Notes: generated by a model not told the origin, from the sequence alone. A stretch of DNA of 64,000 nucleotides from Rhodovarius lipocyclicus (GCF_009900765.1 NZ_JAAABL010000010.1:1-64000); one strand, 5' to 3'. Positions 50,532 to 60,976 are shown, counted from the first letter of the stretch. Numbers and translations: made by a program.

Positions 50532-51233
50532 CTACACCGTCAGATACCGCCCGCGCGCCGCCTCATCCGCCAGCAGTTCCGCCATGCTGCCCCGCCACAC
50601 GATGGCGCCTTTCTCGATGATGCTGGCGGCGTCGCCCACCCGGCTGGCGAAGTGCCAGTTCTGTTCCGACAGCAGGATCGACATACCCTCCGCCCGCAGC
50701 GCCCGCACGGCGTCGGCCATGCGGTCCACGATGACCGGGGCCAGCCCTTCGCTGGGTTCGTCCAGCAGCACCAGGCGCGGGTTGCCCATCAGCGTGCGGC
50801 CGATGGTCAGCATCTGCTGCTCGCCGCCGCTCATCCGCCCGCCCGGGCGTTTCAGCATCGCGGCCAGGGAGGGGAAGACCCCGCAGATGCGCTCGACCGA
50901 CCAGGGGGCGAGGCCCTCACGCGGCTTCTGGCGGCCGACTTCCAGATTCTCGGCCACGGTCAGCTCGGCGAAGACGCGGCGTTCCTCGGGCACATAGCCC
51001 AGGCCCCGGCGCGCGACCTCGAAGGGCTCCAGCCCCGCGATGGGCTGGCCGAGGAATTCGACGCCGCCCGATGTCGGCGGCACCAGCCCCATGATGGCCT
51101 TCATGGTGGTGGATTTGCCGGCGCCGTTGCGGCCCAGCAGCACATGCACCTCGCCGGGGCGCACATGCAGGGACACGCCTTGCAGGATATGCGCGCGGCC
51201 GTAATGGGCGTGGAGGTCGGACAGGCGCAGCAT
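50532..51233 (-). CDS. livF: Branched-chain amino-acid-type ABC transporter ATP-binding protein
   Basis: 233 residues from the ATG at 51233, which overlaps the livG stop. It is the LivF-type ATPase: Walker A GRNGAGKST, Q-loop GYVPEERRVF, signature MSGGEQQMLTIGRTL, and Walker B LVLLDEPSEGLAP. It is last of four coupled genes for an importer of branched-chain amino acids, amides, urea or aromatic/aliphatic acids. Context (adjacent CoA-linked catabolism genes) favours an organic acid. The 3' end is followed by a hairpin, probably the operon terminator. Confidence 0.93.
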   Translation of the reverse strand: MLRLSDLHAHYGRAHILQGVSLHVRPGEVHVLLGRNGAGKSTTMKAIMGLVPPTSGGVEFLGQPIAGLEPFEVARRGLGYVPEERRVFAELTVAENLEVGRQKPREGLAPWSVERICGVFPSLAAMLKRPGGRMSGGEQQMLTIGRTLMGNPRLVLLDEPSEGLAPVIVDRMADAVRALRAEGMSILLSEQNWHFASRVGDAASIIEKGAIVWRGSMAELLADEAARGRYLTV

Positions 51234-51982
51234 CAATGCGTCCCCTCATGGCCCAGATAGACCTCGCGCACGCGGGGGTCGGCGCGGACGGCCTCGGGCG
51301 CGCCCTCGGCCAGCAGGCGGCCGCGTTCCAGCACCATGATGCGGTCGGCATGGGTGAAGACAACATCCATGTCGTGCTCGGTGAACAGCACGCCGATGCC
51401 GGATTCGCGCGCGATGCGGGCGGTCAGCGCCATCAGCGCCACGCGCTCGGCGGGGGCCATGCCGGCGGTGGGCTCGTCCATCAGCAACAGGCGCGGGGCA
51501 TTGGCGAGCGCGATCGCCAGTTCGACGCGCTTCAGGTCGCCATAGGCCAGCACGCCACAGGGGCGATGCGCCTGGTCGGCCATGCCCACGCGCTCCAGCA
51601 GGGCCAGGGCTTGCGTGGGATCTTCGGAGTGCAGCGGTTTTGTAAACCGAAGGATACGGCGCTGATGCGACAGCAAGGCCAGCTGTACATTCTCGATCAC
51701 CGGCAGCGAGGCGAAGGTGGCGGTGATCTGAAAGGTACGTCCCACCCCCATCCGCCATACCTGACGCGGGAGCTTGCCCGTAATCTCCTGACCGTTCAGC
51801 ACCACCCTGCCCTTGTCCGGCCGCAGCTGGCCGTTCAGCATGTTGAAGCAGGTGGATTTGCCCGCGCCATTGGGGCCGATCAGGGCCAGCAGCTCTCCGG
51901 CGGCCAGGGAGAAGGACACCCCCTGCACTGCGTGCACGCCGCCGAAGCTCTTGGCCAGATTCTCCACAACCAGCAGCGTCAT
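51233..51982 (-). CDS. livG: Branched-chain amino-acid-type ABC transporter ATP-binding protein
   Basis: 249 residues from the ATG at 51982, overlapping the permease stop (ATGA). LivG-type features are Walker A GPNGAGKST, RTFQITATFASLPVIENVQLAL and LLMDEPTAGMAPAERVAL (Walker B), then VLFTEHDMDVVFTHADRIMVLERG. The signature region reads GVLAYGDLKRVELAIAL, so the usual LSxG is replaced by AYGD, as in this subfamily. It pairs with LivF to energise the fused permease. Confidence 0.93.
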   Translation of the reverse strand: MTLLVVENLAKSFGGVHAVQGVSFSLAAGELLALIGPNGAGKSTCFNMLNGQLRPDKGRVVLNGQEITGKLPRQVWRMGVGRTFQITATFASLPVIENVQLALLSHQRRILRFTKPLHSEDPTQALALLERVGMADQAHRPCGVLAYGDLKRVELAIALANAPRLLLMDEPTAGMAPAERVALMALTARIARESGIGVLFTEHDMDVVFTHADRIMVLERGRLLAEGAPEAVRADPRVREVYLGHEGTH

Positions 51983-53805
51983 GACCGCGCCCCCAGCCCC
52001 GCCAGGCCGCGCGGGAAGAACAGCACCAGCGCGATGATGATGGCCCCCAGCACGGCGCGCCACAGCTCGGTCACGCGCATCAGCTGCTCATGCAGGCCGG
52101 TATAGGCGATGGCGCCCAGGATGGGGCCGGTCACGGTCTGCACGCCGCCCAGCAGCACCATCATCAACCCGTCGATGCTGCGGGGGATGGCCATGTAGGT
52201 GGGGAAGACGCTGCCCTTGGTGAAGGCGAACAACGCGCCCGCCAGCCCCGCGAAGGCGGCCGCGATGGCGAAGGCGAACCAGCGGATGCGCATGGTGTCG
52301 ATGCCGATCGCCTCGGCGCGCAGCACGCTGTCGCGCTGGGCGCGCAGGGCCGCGCCGAAGGGCGCGAAGATCGCCCGCCGCAGCAGGAAGGCCCCGCCGA
52401 GGCACAGGATCAGCGTGCCCCAGGCCTGCACCGGCTTGGGCACCGCCCAGGCCGGCGGCCACACACCCAGGATGCCGTTGTCGCCGCCCGTGAAATCCAC
52501 CCACTGGAAGGCGGTGGACCAGGCGATCTGCGCGAAGGCCATGGTCAGCATCGCGGCATAGACACCCGACAGCCGCACACAGAACCAGCCGAAGGCCAGC
52601 CCCGCGATGCCCGCCGCGAAGGGGGCCGCCAGCAGCGAGAGTTCCATCGGCGCCGCCAGATGCTTCACCAGCAGGGCGGCGGCATAGGCGCCGATGCCGA
52701 AATAGGCGGCGTGGCCGAAGCTGGCCATGCCGCCCGGGCCCATGATGAAATGCAGCGTGGCCGCGAACAGGATGGCCAGGCAGATCTCCGTCATCACCAC
52801 CAGCGCGTAGTCGGCCAGCACCAGCGGCGCCAGCAGCGCCAGGACCAGGGCCACCCCCGCCACCAGCCGCCCGCGCGGCGACAAGGGCGCGATGGGCGGT
52901 TCCACCGGCGCGAGGCTGGCCGCATGCCCGGCCGGCGCCCGGCCCAGCAGGCCATAGGGCCGCACCACCAGCACGGCGGCCATCACCAGGAACACCAGCA
53001 CCAGCGTGATCTGCGGAAACACCAAGATGCCGAAGGCCTGCATCTGACCCAGCAGCAACGCCGCCAGCGCCGCCCCGGGCAGCGAGCCCAAGCCGCCCAC
53101 CACCACCACCACGAAGGCCTCCGCGATGATGGCCAGGTCCATCTGCAAATTCACGCTTTCCCGCGGCACCTGCAACGCGCCCGCGAGGCCCGCCAGCGCC
53201 GAGCCCAGGAAGAACACCCCCGTGAACAGCAGCCGCTGATTCACGCCGAGTGCGCCCACCATCTCCCGGTCCGCGGTCGCGGCACGCACCAGGATGCCGA
53301 AGCGCGTGCGTTGGAACAGCAGCCACAGCAGCAGGAACACCGCGATGCCGATGCCGATCAGCACCAGGTCATACAGCGGGAAGCGGCTGTCGAGGATATA
53401 GACCGCGCCCCGCAAGCCAGGCGCGCGCGGGCCCAGCAGATCCTGCGGGCCCCAGATCCACAGCGCCGCATCCTGCACCACCAGCACCACGCCGAAGGTG
53501 GCAAGCAGCTGGAACAGCTCCGGCGCCTTGTAGATGCGGCGCAGCAGCAGCAGTTCCACCACCACGCCGACGAGCCCCACGATGACGGCCGCCAGCACCA
53601 CCCCGCCCCAGAACGGGACATGCCCGCGCGGCAGGTTGGTGGCCAGCGTCCAGCCCAGATAGGCGCCCAGCATGTAGAAGCTGCCATGGGCGAAATTGAC
53701 GATACGGGTCACCCCGAAGATCACCGTCAGCCCCGCCGAGACCAGGAACAGCGAGGCCGCGCTGGCCAGGCCCGACAGGGCCTGGACCACAAGATTTCCC
53801 AGCAT
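51979..53805 (-). CDS. Fused Liv-type ABC permease (LivH-LivM)
   Basis: 608 residues. The N-terminal 290 residues are LivH-like (TVIFGVTRIVNFAHGSFYMLGAYLG, VVVGGLGSLPGAALAALLLG); the C-terminal 300 are LivM-like (GPGGMASFGHAAYFGIGAYAAA, MMVLLGGVQTVTGPILGAIAY). A linker rich in Ala/Pro (about 300-330) joins them. Both loop motifs that contact the ATPases are present, one per half. In most genomes these are two genes. The ATG at 53805 overlaps the binding-protein stop and the 3' end overlaps livG. The fusion guarantees 1:1 stoichiometry and so is probably functional. Confidence 0.92.
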   Translation of the reverse strand: MLGNLVVQALSGLASAASLFLVSAGLTVIFGVTRIVNFAHGSFYMLGAYLGWTLATNLPRGHVPFWGGVVLAAVIVGLVGVVVELLLLRRIYKAPELFQLLATFGVVLVVQDAALWIWGPQDLLGPRAPGLRGAVYILDSRFPLYDLVLIGIGIAVFLLLWLLFQRTRFGILVRAATADREMVGALGVNQRLLFTGVFFLGSALAGLAGALQVPRESVNLQMDLAIIAEAFVVVVVGGLGSLPGAALAALLLGQMQAFGILVFPQITLVLVFLVMAAVLVVRPYGLLGRAPAGHAASLAPVEPPIAPLSPRGRLVAGVALVLALLAPLVLADYALVVMTEICLAILFAATLHFIMGPGGMASFGHAAYFGIGAYAAALLVKHLAAPMELSLLAAPFAAGIAGLAFGWFCVRLSGVYAAMLTMAFAQIAWSTAFQWVDFTGGDNGILGVWPPAWAVPKPVQAWGTLILCLGGAFLLRRAIFAPFGAALRAQRDSVLRAEAIGIDTMRIRWFAFAIAAAFAGLAGALFAFTKGSVFPTYMAIPRSIDGLMMVLLGGVQTVTGPILGAIAYTGLHEQLMRVTELWRAVLGAIIIALVLFFPRGLAGLGARS

Positions 53806-55007
53806 CAGCCGGCGGGGCGCATCGCGCGGGCCGCGTCCTCGCTGGGCAGATAGGCGCGGCCATCGGCGAAGCGCCAATCAGCCATCGCCCCCTTGCCGCC
53901 GCGCAGCACGGTGCGGCCGATGAATCCGCCCATGGTGGATTGGTGGTCGGCGGCGCGGAATTCCGTCTCGGCATAGCCGAACACGCCCTGGAACTTCAGC
54001 CCGGCCATGGCATCCACCATCGCCTCCGTCTCCAGGTTCGGCACCTTGCGCAGCAGGGCGGCGATGGCCAGCACCGTGTCATAGGCGACGACGGAGCCGA
54101 GCTTGGGCAATTCCCGGAACCGGGCGCGATAGGCATCGCGGAAGGCGTTGTGGACGGGGTTGTTGATCTGCTCCACCGGATAGCCGGTGACGATCCAGCC
54201 CTCCGGCGCCTCGTCGCCCAGCGGTTCCAGGTATTCCGGCTCGCCGGTCAGCATGGAAACCACCGCCCGGCGCTCGAACAGCCCGCGCGTGTTGCCCTGG
54301 CGGACGAAATTGGTCAGGTCCGCGCCGAAGGTGACGTTGAAGATCGCCTCGGGGTTCGAGGCCGCGAGCGCCTGCACCGTCGCCCCCGCGTCGATGCGGC
54401 CCAGCGCCGGGAACTGCTCGGCCACATAGGTCACGTCGGGGCGGGCGCGGCTCAGCATCTCCTTGAACCAGCGCACGGCGGACTGGCCGTATTCGTAGTT
54501 GGGCGCCACCAGCGCCCAGCGCTTGGCGGGCAGCTTGGCCGCTTCCTCCACCAGCATGGCGGCCTGCATGTAGGTGCTGCAGCGCAGGCGATAGGTGTAG
54601 CGGTTGCCGCGCGACCAGACGAGCGCATCGGTCAGCGGCTCACTGGCGACGAACAGCTTCTTGTTCTGGTTGGCGAAATCGCCCAGCGCCAGGCCCACAT
54701 TGGACAGGAAGCCGCCGGTGATCAGCGCCACGCGCTCATTGTTCAGCAATTCGCCGGCATGGCGCACCGCGTCCTCCGGCTTGCCGGCATCGTCGCGGTG
54801 GATGGTGGCGAGCGGACGGCCATTGATGCCGCCGGCGGCGTTGATCGCCTCCTGCGCCAGGGTCCAGCCATTGCGATAGGGCACCAGGAAGGCGGGCTGG
54901 GAGGTGTAGCTGTTGATCTCACCGATGCGGATGGGGTCGTTCTGCGCGCTTGCGACGGCCGGCACGGCGAGGGTGGCGGCGATGGCGGTGCGGCGGGTGA
55001 CGATCAT
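53805..55007 (-). CDS. Liv-type periplasmic ABC substrate-binding protein
   Basis: 400 residues from the ATG at 55007, with an export signal (VTRRTAIAATLAVPAVASA). The mature part has the class I periplasmic-binding fold of LivK/amide- or urea-binding relatives: PIRIGEINSYTSQPAFLVPYRNG, LTGGFLSN-like ALITGGFLSNVGLAL, VAPNYEYGQSAVRWFKEM, and FNVTFGADLTNFVRQG. It supplies substrate to the coupled fused permease and two ATPases. The phytanoyl-CoA-dioxygenase-type gene lies 87 bases upstream on the same strand. Confidence 0.9.
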   Translation of the reverse strand: MIVTRRTAIAATLAVPAVASAQNDPIRIGEINSYTSQPAFLVPYRNGWTLAQEAINAAGGINGRPLATIHRDDAGKPEDAVRHAGELLNNERVALITGGFLSNVGLALGDFANQNKKLFVASEPLTDALVWSRGNRYTYRLRCSTYMQAAMLVEEAAKLPAKRWALVAPNYEYGQSAVRWFKEMLSRARPDVTYVAEQFPALGRIDAGATVQALAASNPEAIFNVTFGADLTNFVRQGNTRGLFERRAVVSMLTGEPEYLEPLGDEAPEGWIVTGYPVEQINNPVHNAFRDAYRARFRELPKLGSVVAYDTVLAIAALLRKVPNLETEAMVDAMAGLKFQGVFGYAETEFRAADHQSTMGGFIGRTVLRGGKGAMADWRFADGRAYLPSEDAARAMRPAG

Positions 55008-55094
55008 GGGCAGCGGACCTTCCTGATGGTGAGCGTATGCAACGACATCCACCCCGGCACCGCAACAGGGAATTCCGGGCGGCGCGGCGCGGCG

Positions 55095-56147
55095 TCAGGC
55101 GGCGGTTGCCGCTTCCGCAGGCGGATCGATGGGGCTGCGCTCACCAACCCAGCGCCAGCCGCCGGTCTTGCCGCGCGCGCGCTTCAGCGCGTCCTGCGCG
55201 GTCCAGAACAGGCGCACGGCGCGCTTGTCCAGCCCCGTGGCCCCCAGCACATCGCCCCCCGCCCAGGGCCGGAACGGCGTGCCCCGCGCGTAGGACCAGA
55301 TGGCGATGCGGCGGGTGCGCGCATCGGTCACGCCGCGCCGGTGGAAGCCGCTGGTATCGGCGATCACCAGCGTGTTGGCGGGGGCCGCGAACTTCACCGG
55401 GGCGCCATAGCCCAGCGCGGCGATCTCCTCCGGCTCGATGCGCAGGGAGCCTTCGCGCGTGCTGCGGTCCTCGGCATGGGCGGCGCGGATGGACAGCGCC
55501 TGTTCCCATTCCAGATGCCGGGCGGTGGGCAGGTGGGAGCCCGGGACATAGGTGAAGCCTGCCTCCTCCTCGCTCACATCCTCCACGAACAGCCAGGACT
55601 TCACGGTGGGGTGGAAGGTGTCCATGTGGAAGTCGGACTGCACATCGGGCTCGGCCGCGCGGAAATTGCTGTAGATGGTCTGCACGAACTGGAAGGGCTG
55701 CAGCCGGAAGCTGCCGATATAGTCGTGCAGGGCGCGGTATTGCGGGTGGTGCAGGGCCGCCGCGGTCGCCGGCAGGCGCGGCAGGGTGGCGGCATCCAGC
55801 GGGATCAGCCGCGTCAGCGAATAGCCGTCGATGAACTCCCGCGCCTCGATGCGGCTGGCGAACAGCTCCTCCCGCATCGCCTGGAAGACGGCGGCCGGCA
55901 GGAAGTCGCGCTTGATGAGGTAGCCATCGCGCAGGAAGGCCTCCCGGTCGTCGGGCGTCAGGTTCTCGGCCATCGCCCGGCGGCGGAATTCGGCCATGCG
56001 CAGCGCCAGGCGCCGGCGCGCGATATGCAGCCCCCAGGCGTTCAGCCGGGCACTGCCGATCAGGGGATTGTTCTCAAAGGATTTGGAGCCCGTGGCCAGG
56101 GCCGCGGCATGCAGGGGCAGCAAGGGCCATTGGCGCAAAGGGAGCAT
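55095..56147 (-). CDS. Phytanoyl-CoA dioxygenase (PhyH) family protein
   Basis: 350 residues from the ATG at 56147. It is an Fe(II)/2-oxoglutarate-type double-stranded beta-helix protein: the metal motif is HMD (His174, Asp176 in SDFHMDTFHPT), with distal His269 in SGFHRRG and a nearby Arg for 2-oxoglutarate. The 60-residue N-terminal extension has no recognised domain. Members hydroxylate acyl-CoAs or small substrates. Its place between acyl-CoA dehydrogenase genes and a Liv importer suggests a role in the same catabolism. Confidence is higher for the family than for the substrate. Confidence 0.85.
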   Translation of the reverse strand: MLPLRQWPLLPLHAAALATGSKSFENNPLIGSARLNAWGLHIARRRLALRMAEFRRRAMAENLTPDDREAFLRDGYLIKRDFLPAAVFQAMREELFASRIEAREFIDGYSLTRLIPLDAATLPRLPATAAALHHPQYRALHDYIGSFRLQPFQFVQTIYSNFRAAEPDVQSDFHMDTFHPTVKSWLFVEDVSEEEAGFTYVPGSHLPTARHLEWEQALSIRAAHAEDRSTREGSLRIEPEEIAALGYGAPVKFAAPANTLVIADTSGFHRRGVTDARTRRIAIWSYARGTPFRPWAGGDVLGATGLDKRAVRLFWTAQDALKRARGKTGGWRWVGERSPIDPPAEAATAA

Positions 56148-56191
56148 GGAAGGATGTAACGCCGCCGGCGGCGGCGGGGCAAGCATTACCG

Positions 56192-56208
56192 GGGGGGCAA
56201 AGCCCCCC
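56192..56208 (-). terminator. GC hairpin after the small acyl-CoA dehydrogenase gene
   Basis: A perfect 7-base stem (GGGGGGC / GCCCCCC) with an AAA loop, eleven bases past the dehydrogenase stop on the minus strand and just upstream of the PhyH gene. Likely weak terminator or repeat copy. Confidence 0.5.
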
Positions 56209-56219
56209 GGACAACACCC

Positions 56220-57365
56220 TCAGGCCGCGCGCACCAGCCCGCCTTCATCGGCCAGCGCCCGCAGGTGGAAGTCGGCATTGCCGAACAGCCCGTCATTCAC
56301 CGTCAGCCGCTTGAAGTAGTGGCCGCAGGCGTATTCCATCGTCATGGCGATGCCGCCATGCAGCTGGATGGACTGCTGCCCCACCAGGCGCGAGGCCCGC
56401 CCGATCTGCACCTTCACGGCGGAGATGCCGCGCCGGCGCTCGTCGGGGTCGGTCTCCTCGGCGGCCTGCACGGCATAGAAGCTCATGCTGCGGGCCTGCT
56501 CGATGGCCACCAGCATGTCCGCCGCGCGGTGCTGCAGGGCCTGGAAGCTGCCGATGGGGCGGCCGAACTGCTCGCGGGTCTTCATGTAGTCCAGCGTCAT
56601 GGCGTGGGCGACATCCATGCAGCCCACCGCCTCGAAGGCCAGCGCCGCGATGGATTCGGCGGCCACCTTCTCCAGCACCGGCAGGCCGGCCTCGGCATCG
56701 CCCAGCACATGGGCGGCCGGGGCGTTGTCGAGGATGATCTCGGCCGCGCGCTGGCCGTCCACGGTGCGGAAGCCACGGATGGTGACACCCGGCGCGCCCG
56801 CCTCGACCACGAACAGGCCGATGCCCGCCTTGTCGCGCTGGCCACCGGCCACGCGGGCGGAGACGATCAGATGCGTGGCGCTGTCGCCATGGATCACCAT
56901 GCCCTTGTTGCCGCTGATCACCCAGCCGGAGCCGGATTTCTTCGCGGTGGTCGCCACGTCGAACAGGTCGTAGCGGGACTGGCGTTCCTGCTGCGCCAGG
57001 GCCAGGCGCACCTCGCCCGCCGCGATCAGGGGCACCAGCTCCTGCCGCAGGGCGGCGCTGCCGCCATGGCGCAGGGCGGCGCCGCCGATCACCACCGTGC
57101 TGAACCAGGGTTCCACCACCAGCGAGCGGCCGAACTGTTCCGCGATCAGGCAGGTGTCGGTCAGGCCGGCGCCGAAGCCGCCATCCTCCTCGGCGAAGGG
57201 CAGGCCCAGCACGCCGATATCGGCGAAGGCGGCCCACAGCTCGGGGCTCCAGCCGCGTTCGCTGGCCATATAGGCCTTGCGCTGCTCGAAGCCGTATTTG
57301 TCGGAGAGCAGCTTGCGGACGCTGTCCACCAGCAGGCTCTGGTCTTCCGTCAGGTCGAAATCCAT
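56220..57365 (-). CDS. Acyl-CoA dehydrogenase, pimeloyl-CoA dehydrogenase small-subunit-like
   Basis: 381 residues from the ATG at 57365. The start MDFDLTEDQSLLVDSVRKLL and KYGFEQRKAYMASERGWSPE agree with the PimD-type small subunit, as does GLPFAEEDGGFGAG. The C-terminal half has the FAD/CoA helices (REQFGRPIGSFQALQHRAADML, HGGIAMTMEYACGHYFKRL). By analogy it forms a heteromer with the following large-subunit-like gene to dehydrogenate dicarboxylyl-CoA chains. An AT-rich hairpin gap of 143 bases separates them, so the coupling is weaker than in the Liv operon. Confidence 0.88.
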   Translation of the reverse strand: MDFDLTEDQSLLVDSVRKLLSDKYGFEQRKAYMASERGWSPELWAAFADIGVLGLPFAEEDGGFGAGLTDTCLIAEQFGRSLVVEPWFSTVVIGGAALRHGGSAALRQELVPLIAAGEVRLALAQQERQSRYDLFDVATTAKKSGSGWVISGNKGMVIHGDSATHLIVSARVAGGQRDKAGIGLFVVEAGAPGVTIRGFRTVDGQRAAEIILDNAPAAHVLGDAEAGLPVLEKVAAESIAALAFEAVGCMDVAHAMTLDYMKTREQFGRPIGSFQALQHRAADMLVAIEQARSMSFYAVQAAEETDPDERRRGISAVKVQIGRASRLVGQQSIQLHGGIAMTMEYACGHYFKRLTVNDGLFGNADFHLRALADEGGLVRAA

Positions 57366-57405
57366 GTCGTTTTTCCCTAGGACGTCAGGCTTAGGTAAAG
57401 AAGTT

Positions 57406-57496
57406 CTTCTTTTTCTGTAGAAAAAGAAGCAAAAAGACTTTTTTGAGTTCCCATAAACTCTCAAAAGTTTTTTGGTTCTTTTTTACAAAAAAGAAC
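57406..57496. repeat. AT-rich double-hairpin intergenic element
   Basis: A perfect 11-base stem (CTTCTTTTTCT / AGAAAAAGAAG, GT loop, 57406-57429) and a perfect 10-base stem (GTTCTTTTTT / AAAAAAGAAC, AC loop, 57475-57496) flank a less perfect inverted segment. The element is almost all A/T in a very GC-rich genome. I recall similar T-rich hairpins recurring between genes in Acetobacteraceae genomes; recognised from memory, not checked. It may act as a bidirectional terminator. Confidence 0.6.
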
Positions 57497-57508
57497 AAAT
57501 ACTCTTTT

Positions 57509-58708
<1,200 letters not shown>

Positions 58709-58784
58709 ATGTCGTTTCCCTAGCGTTTCTTGGGTGGCCCGCCGATCCGCCCCATCCGCAAGCGGACAGGGCGGGCGCGGGACA

Positions 58785-60875
58785 CTAGGCGGCCTTGCGC
58801 ACGCCGAGGGCCGCGAAACTGCCGCCCTCCGCCGCCAGTTTCTCGATCAGCGCCGCGGGCTTCAGGTTCGCGTCGCCGGTGGTCTCGGCGTAATGCGCCA
58901 GCTTGTCGCGCACAGCCTTGAGGCCCATGCGGTCGGCCCAGAACATCGGGCCGCCGCGCCAGGCGGGCCAGCCGAAGCCGTTGCAGAACACCACGTCGAT
59001 ATCGACGGCGCGATAGGCGACGCCTTCCTCCAGGATGCGCGCGCCCTCATTCACCATCGGCAGCAGCAGGCGCTCCAGGATCTCCTGGTCCTCGATCTTC
59101 CGCCTACGCACCTGCATCTTCTCGGCGACGTCGAGGATGATCTCCTCCACCTCCGGGTCCACCAGGCGGGTGCGCTTCTCGTCGTACTTGTACCAGCCCT
59201 TGCCGGTCTTCTGGCCGAAGCGGCCGCGCGCCACCACCGCATCGGCGATCGGCGCCACGGTGCCGCGCGCCTTGCGCACGGCCGCACCGATGTCGAGGCC
59301 CGCGAGGTCACCGGTCGCGAGCGGGCCCATGGCCATGCCATAGGTCTCCATCACGCGGTCGATATCTTGCGGCAGGCAGCCTTCCAGCAGCAGCTTTTCC
59401 ACCTGCGGCGTGCGCTTGCCGGTCATGCGGTTGCCCACGAAGCCGTCGCAATTGCCCACCAGCACCGGCAGCTTGCCGATGCGCTTGCCCACATCGGTGG
59501 CGGTCGCGATGGCCACCGCATTGGTCTTGGCGCCGCGCACATTCTCCAGCAGCCGCATCACATTGGCGGGCGAGAAGAAGTGCATGCCGATCACCAGTTC
59601 CGGCCGCGAGGTGGCGGAGGCGATCTGGTCGATGTCGAGGGTGGAGGTGTTGGTGGCCAGCACCACGCCCGGGCGGGCCAGCTTGTCCAGCTTGGCGAAG
59701 ATCTCCTTCTTCACCTCCATGTTCTCGAATACCGCCTCGATCACCAGGTCGGTGTCCTTGACCACGTTCAGGTCGATGGAGCCCTTCAGGAAGGAGCGGC
59801 GCTTCTCGTATTCCGCCTGGGACAGGCGGCCGGACTTCACCGTGCGCTCCCAATTCGCCTCGCAGCGGGCCAGGCCCTTGTCGAGCGCTTCCTGGGTGGT
59901 CTCCACGATGGTCACGGGGATGCCGTTGTTCGCGAAGTTCATCGCGATGCCGCCGCCCATGGTGCCGCCGCCGATCACCACCGCGCTCTTTACCGGCAGG
60001 GGCTGGGTGCCCTCGGGCAGGTCGGGGATGCGCTGGGCCTCGCGCTCACCGAAGAAGACGTGGCGGAGCGCGAAGCTCTGCTCGCCTTCCACCAGGCGCT
60101 GGAACTGCTGGCGTTCCACCACCAGGCCATCGTCGAAGCTCTCGGTCACGGCGGCGCGCACGGCGGCGGCGCAGCCCTTGGGGCTTTCCTGCCCGCGGGT
60201 GCGCTTCAGCAGGGCCGCGGCCGCGGCGTCGAAGGCCGCGAGGTCCGTGCCCTCGATCTTGTCCGTGCGGTTGCGGGCCAGGGTGAAGGTGCGGCCCGAC
60301 TTCGCGGCCTCCCGCGCCCAGGCCACGGCGGCCTTTTCCAGGTCGCCTTCCAGCACGGCGTCGATGAAGCCGAGCTTCACCGCCTCCTCCGCCTTCACCG
60401 GCTCACCGCCCACGATGATCTTCAGCGCGGCCTCGGCGCCGATCAGGCGCGGCAGGCGCTGGGTGCCGCCGGCGCCGGGCACGAAGCCGCGCTTCACCTC
60501 CGGCAGACCCACCTGGGCACCGGGGGAGGCGACGCGGGCGTGGCAGACCAGGGCCAGTTCCAGCCCGCCGCCCAGCGCGCTGCCATGGATGGCGGCGACG
60601 ACCGGCACGGGGCTGTTCTCGATCGCCTCGAACACCTCCGGCAGGCTGGGGGGCTGGCGGGGCTTGTTGAACTCGGTCATCTCGGCGCCGGCGGAATACA
60701 TCCGCCCCTTGCCGATGATCACGATGGCGCGCGCGCCTTCCTTCAGGCTGCGCTGGATACCCGTCAGCAGGCCCGCGCGCACGGCGGTGCGCAGCGTGTT
60801 GACCGGGGGGTTGGCGATGCGCAGCACATGCACATCGCCGTCAAAGGCGTGTTCGACAAACGGCGCTTCGTCCAT
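58785..60875 (-). CDS. Bifunctional enoyl-CoA hydratase / 3-hydroxyacyl-CoA dehydrogenase
   Basis: 696 residues. Residues 1-190 are the crotonase domain (HGSALGGGLELALVCHARV, PEVKRGFVPGAGGTQRLPR with the catalytic Glu residues). Residues 295-480 are the NAD-binding 3-hydroxyacyl-CoA dehydrogenase domain (VIGGGTMGGGIA, GMHFFSPANVMRLLE), followed by the C-terminal dimerisation domains (GLDIGAAVRKARG, NGFGWPAWRGGPMFW). It carries out two middle steps of beta-oxidation. It is the first gene of the minus-strand catabolic block; GGAAGGAAAG lies upstream of its ATG. No thiolase or ligase is adjacent in the window. Confidence 0.93.
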   Translation of the reverse strand: MDEAPFVEHAFDGDVHVLRIANPPVNTLRTAVRAGLLTGIQRSLKEGARAIVIIGKGRMYSAGAEMTEFNKPRQPPSLPEVFEAIENSPVPVVAAIHGSALGGGLELALVCHARVASPGAQVGLPEVKRGFVPGAGGTQRLPRLIGAEAALKIIVGGEPVKAEEAVKLGFIDAVLEGDLEKAAVAWAREAAKSGRTFTLARNRTDKIEGTDLAAFDAAAAALLKRTRGQESPKGCAAAVRAAVTESFDDGLVVERQQFQRLVEGEQSFALRHVFFGEREAQRIPDLPEGTQPLPVKSAVVIGGGTMGGGIAMNFANNGIPVTIVETTQEALDKGLARCEANWERTVKSGRLSQAEYEKRRSFLKGSIDLNVVKDTDLVIEAVFENMEVKKEIFAKLDKLARPGVVLATNTSTLDIDQIASATSRPELVIGMHFFSPANVMRLLENVRGAKTNAVAIATATDVGKRIGKLPVLVGNCDGFVGNRMTGKRTPQVEKLLLEGCLPQDIDRVMETYGMAMGPLATGDLAGLDIGAAVRKARGTVAPIADAVVARGRFGQKTGKGWYKYDEKRTRLVDPEVEEIILDVAEKMQVRRRKIEDQEILERLLLPMVNEGARILEEGVAYRAVDIDVVFCNGFGWPAWRGGPMFWADRMGLKAVRDKLAHYAETTGDANLKPAALIEKLAAEGGSFAALGVRKAA

Positions 60876-60964
60876 GGCGCTTTCCTTCCCAATCAGGTCT
60901 TTCTCTTGCCGGTATAGCAGGCTGGCAGAACGACACTGTCAACAGCGGAGAGGCAAACGTTAGC

Positions 60965-60976
60965 CCGACCGGTCGG
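60965..60976. promoter_or_regulatory. Palindromic operator candidate upstream of the beta-oxidation gene
   Basis: The 12-base perfect palindrome CCGACCGGTCGG is followed directly by an overlapping GGTCGG repeat, about 90 bases upstream of the ATG of the bifunctional beta-oxidation gene. Short CCGACCGGTCGG-like palindromes are typical TetR-family sites for fatty-acid catabolism. No regulator gene is adjacent. Confidence 0.4.

Noticed and set aside
52090-56159. Two very long plus-strand frames over the Liv operon and PhyH gene
   Set aside because: Shadow frames rich in His, Gln and Arg; the minus strand holds coupled, well-recognised genes.
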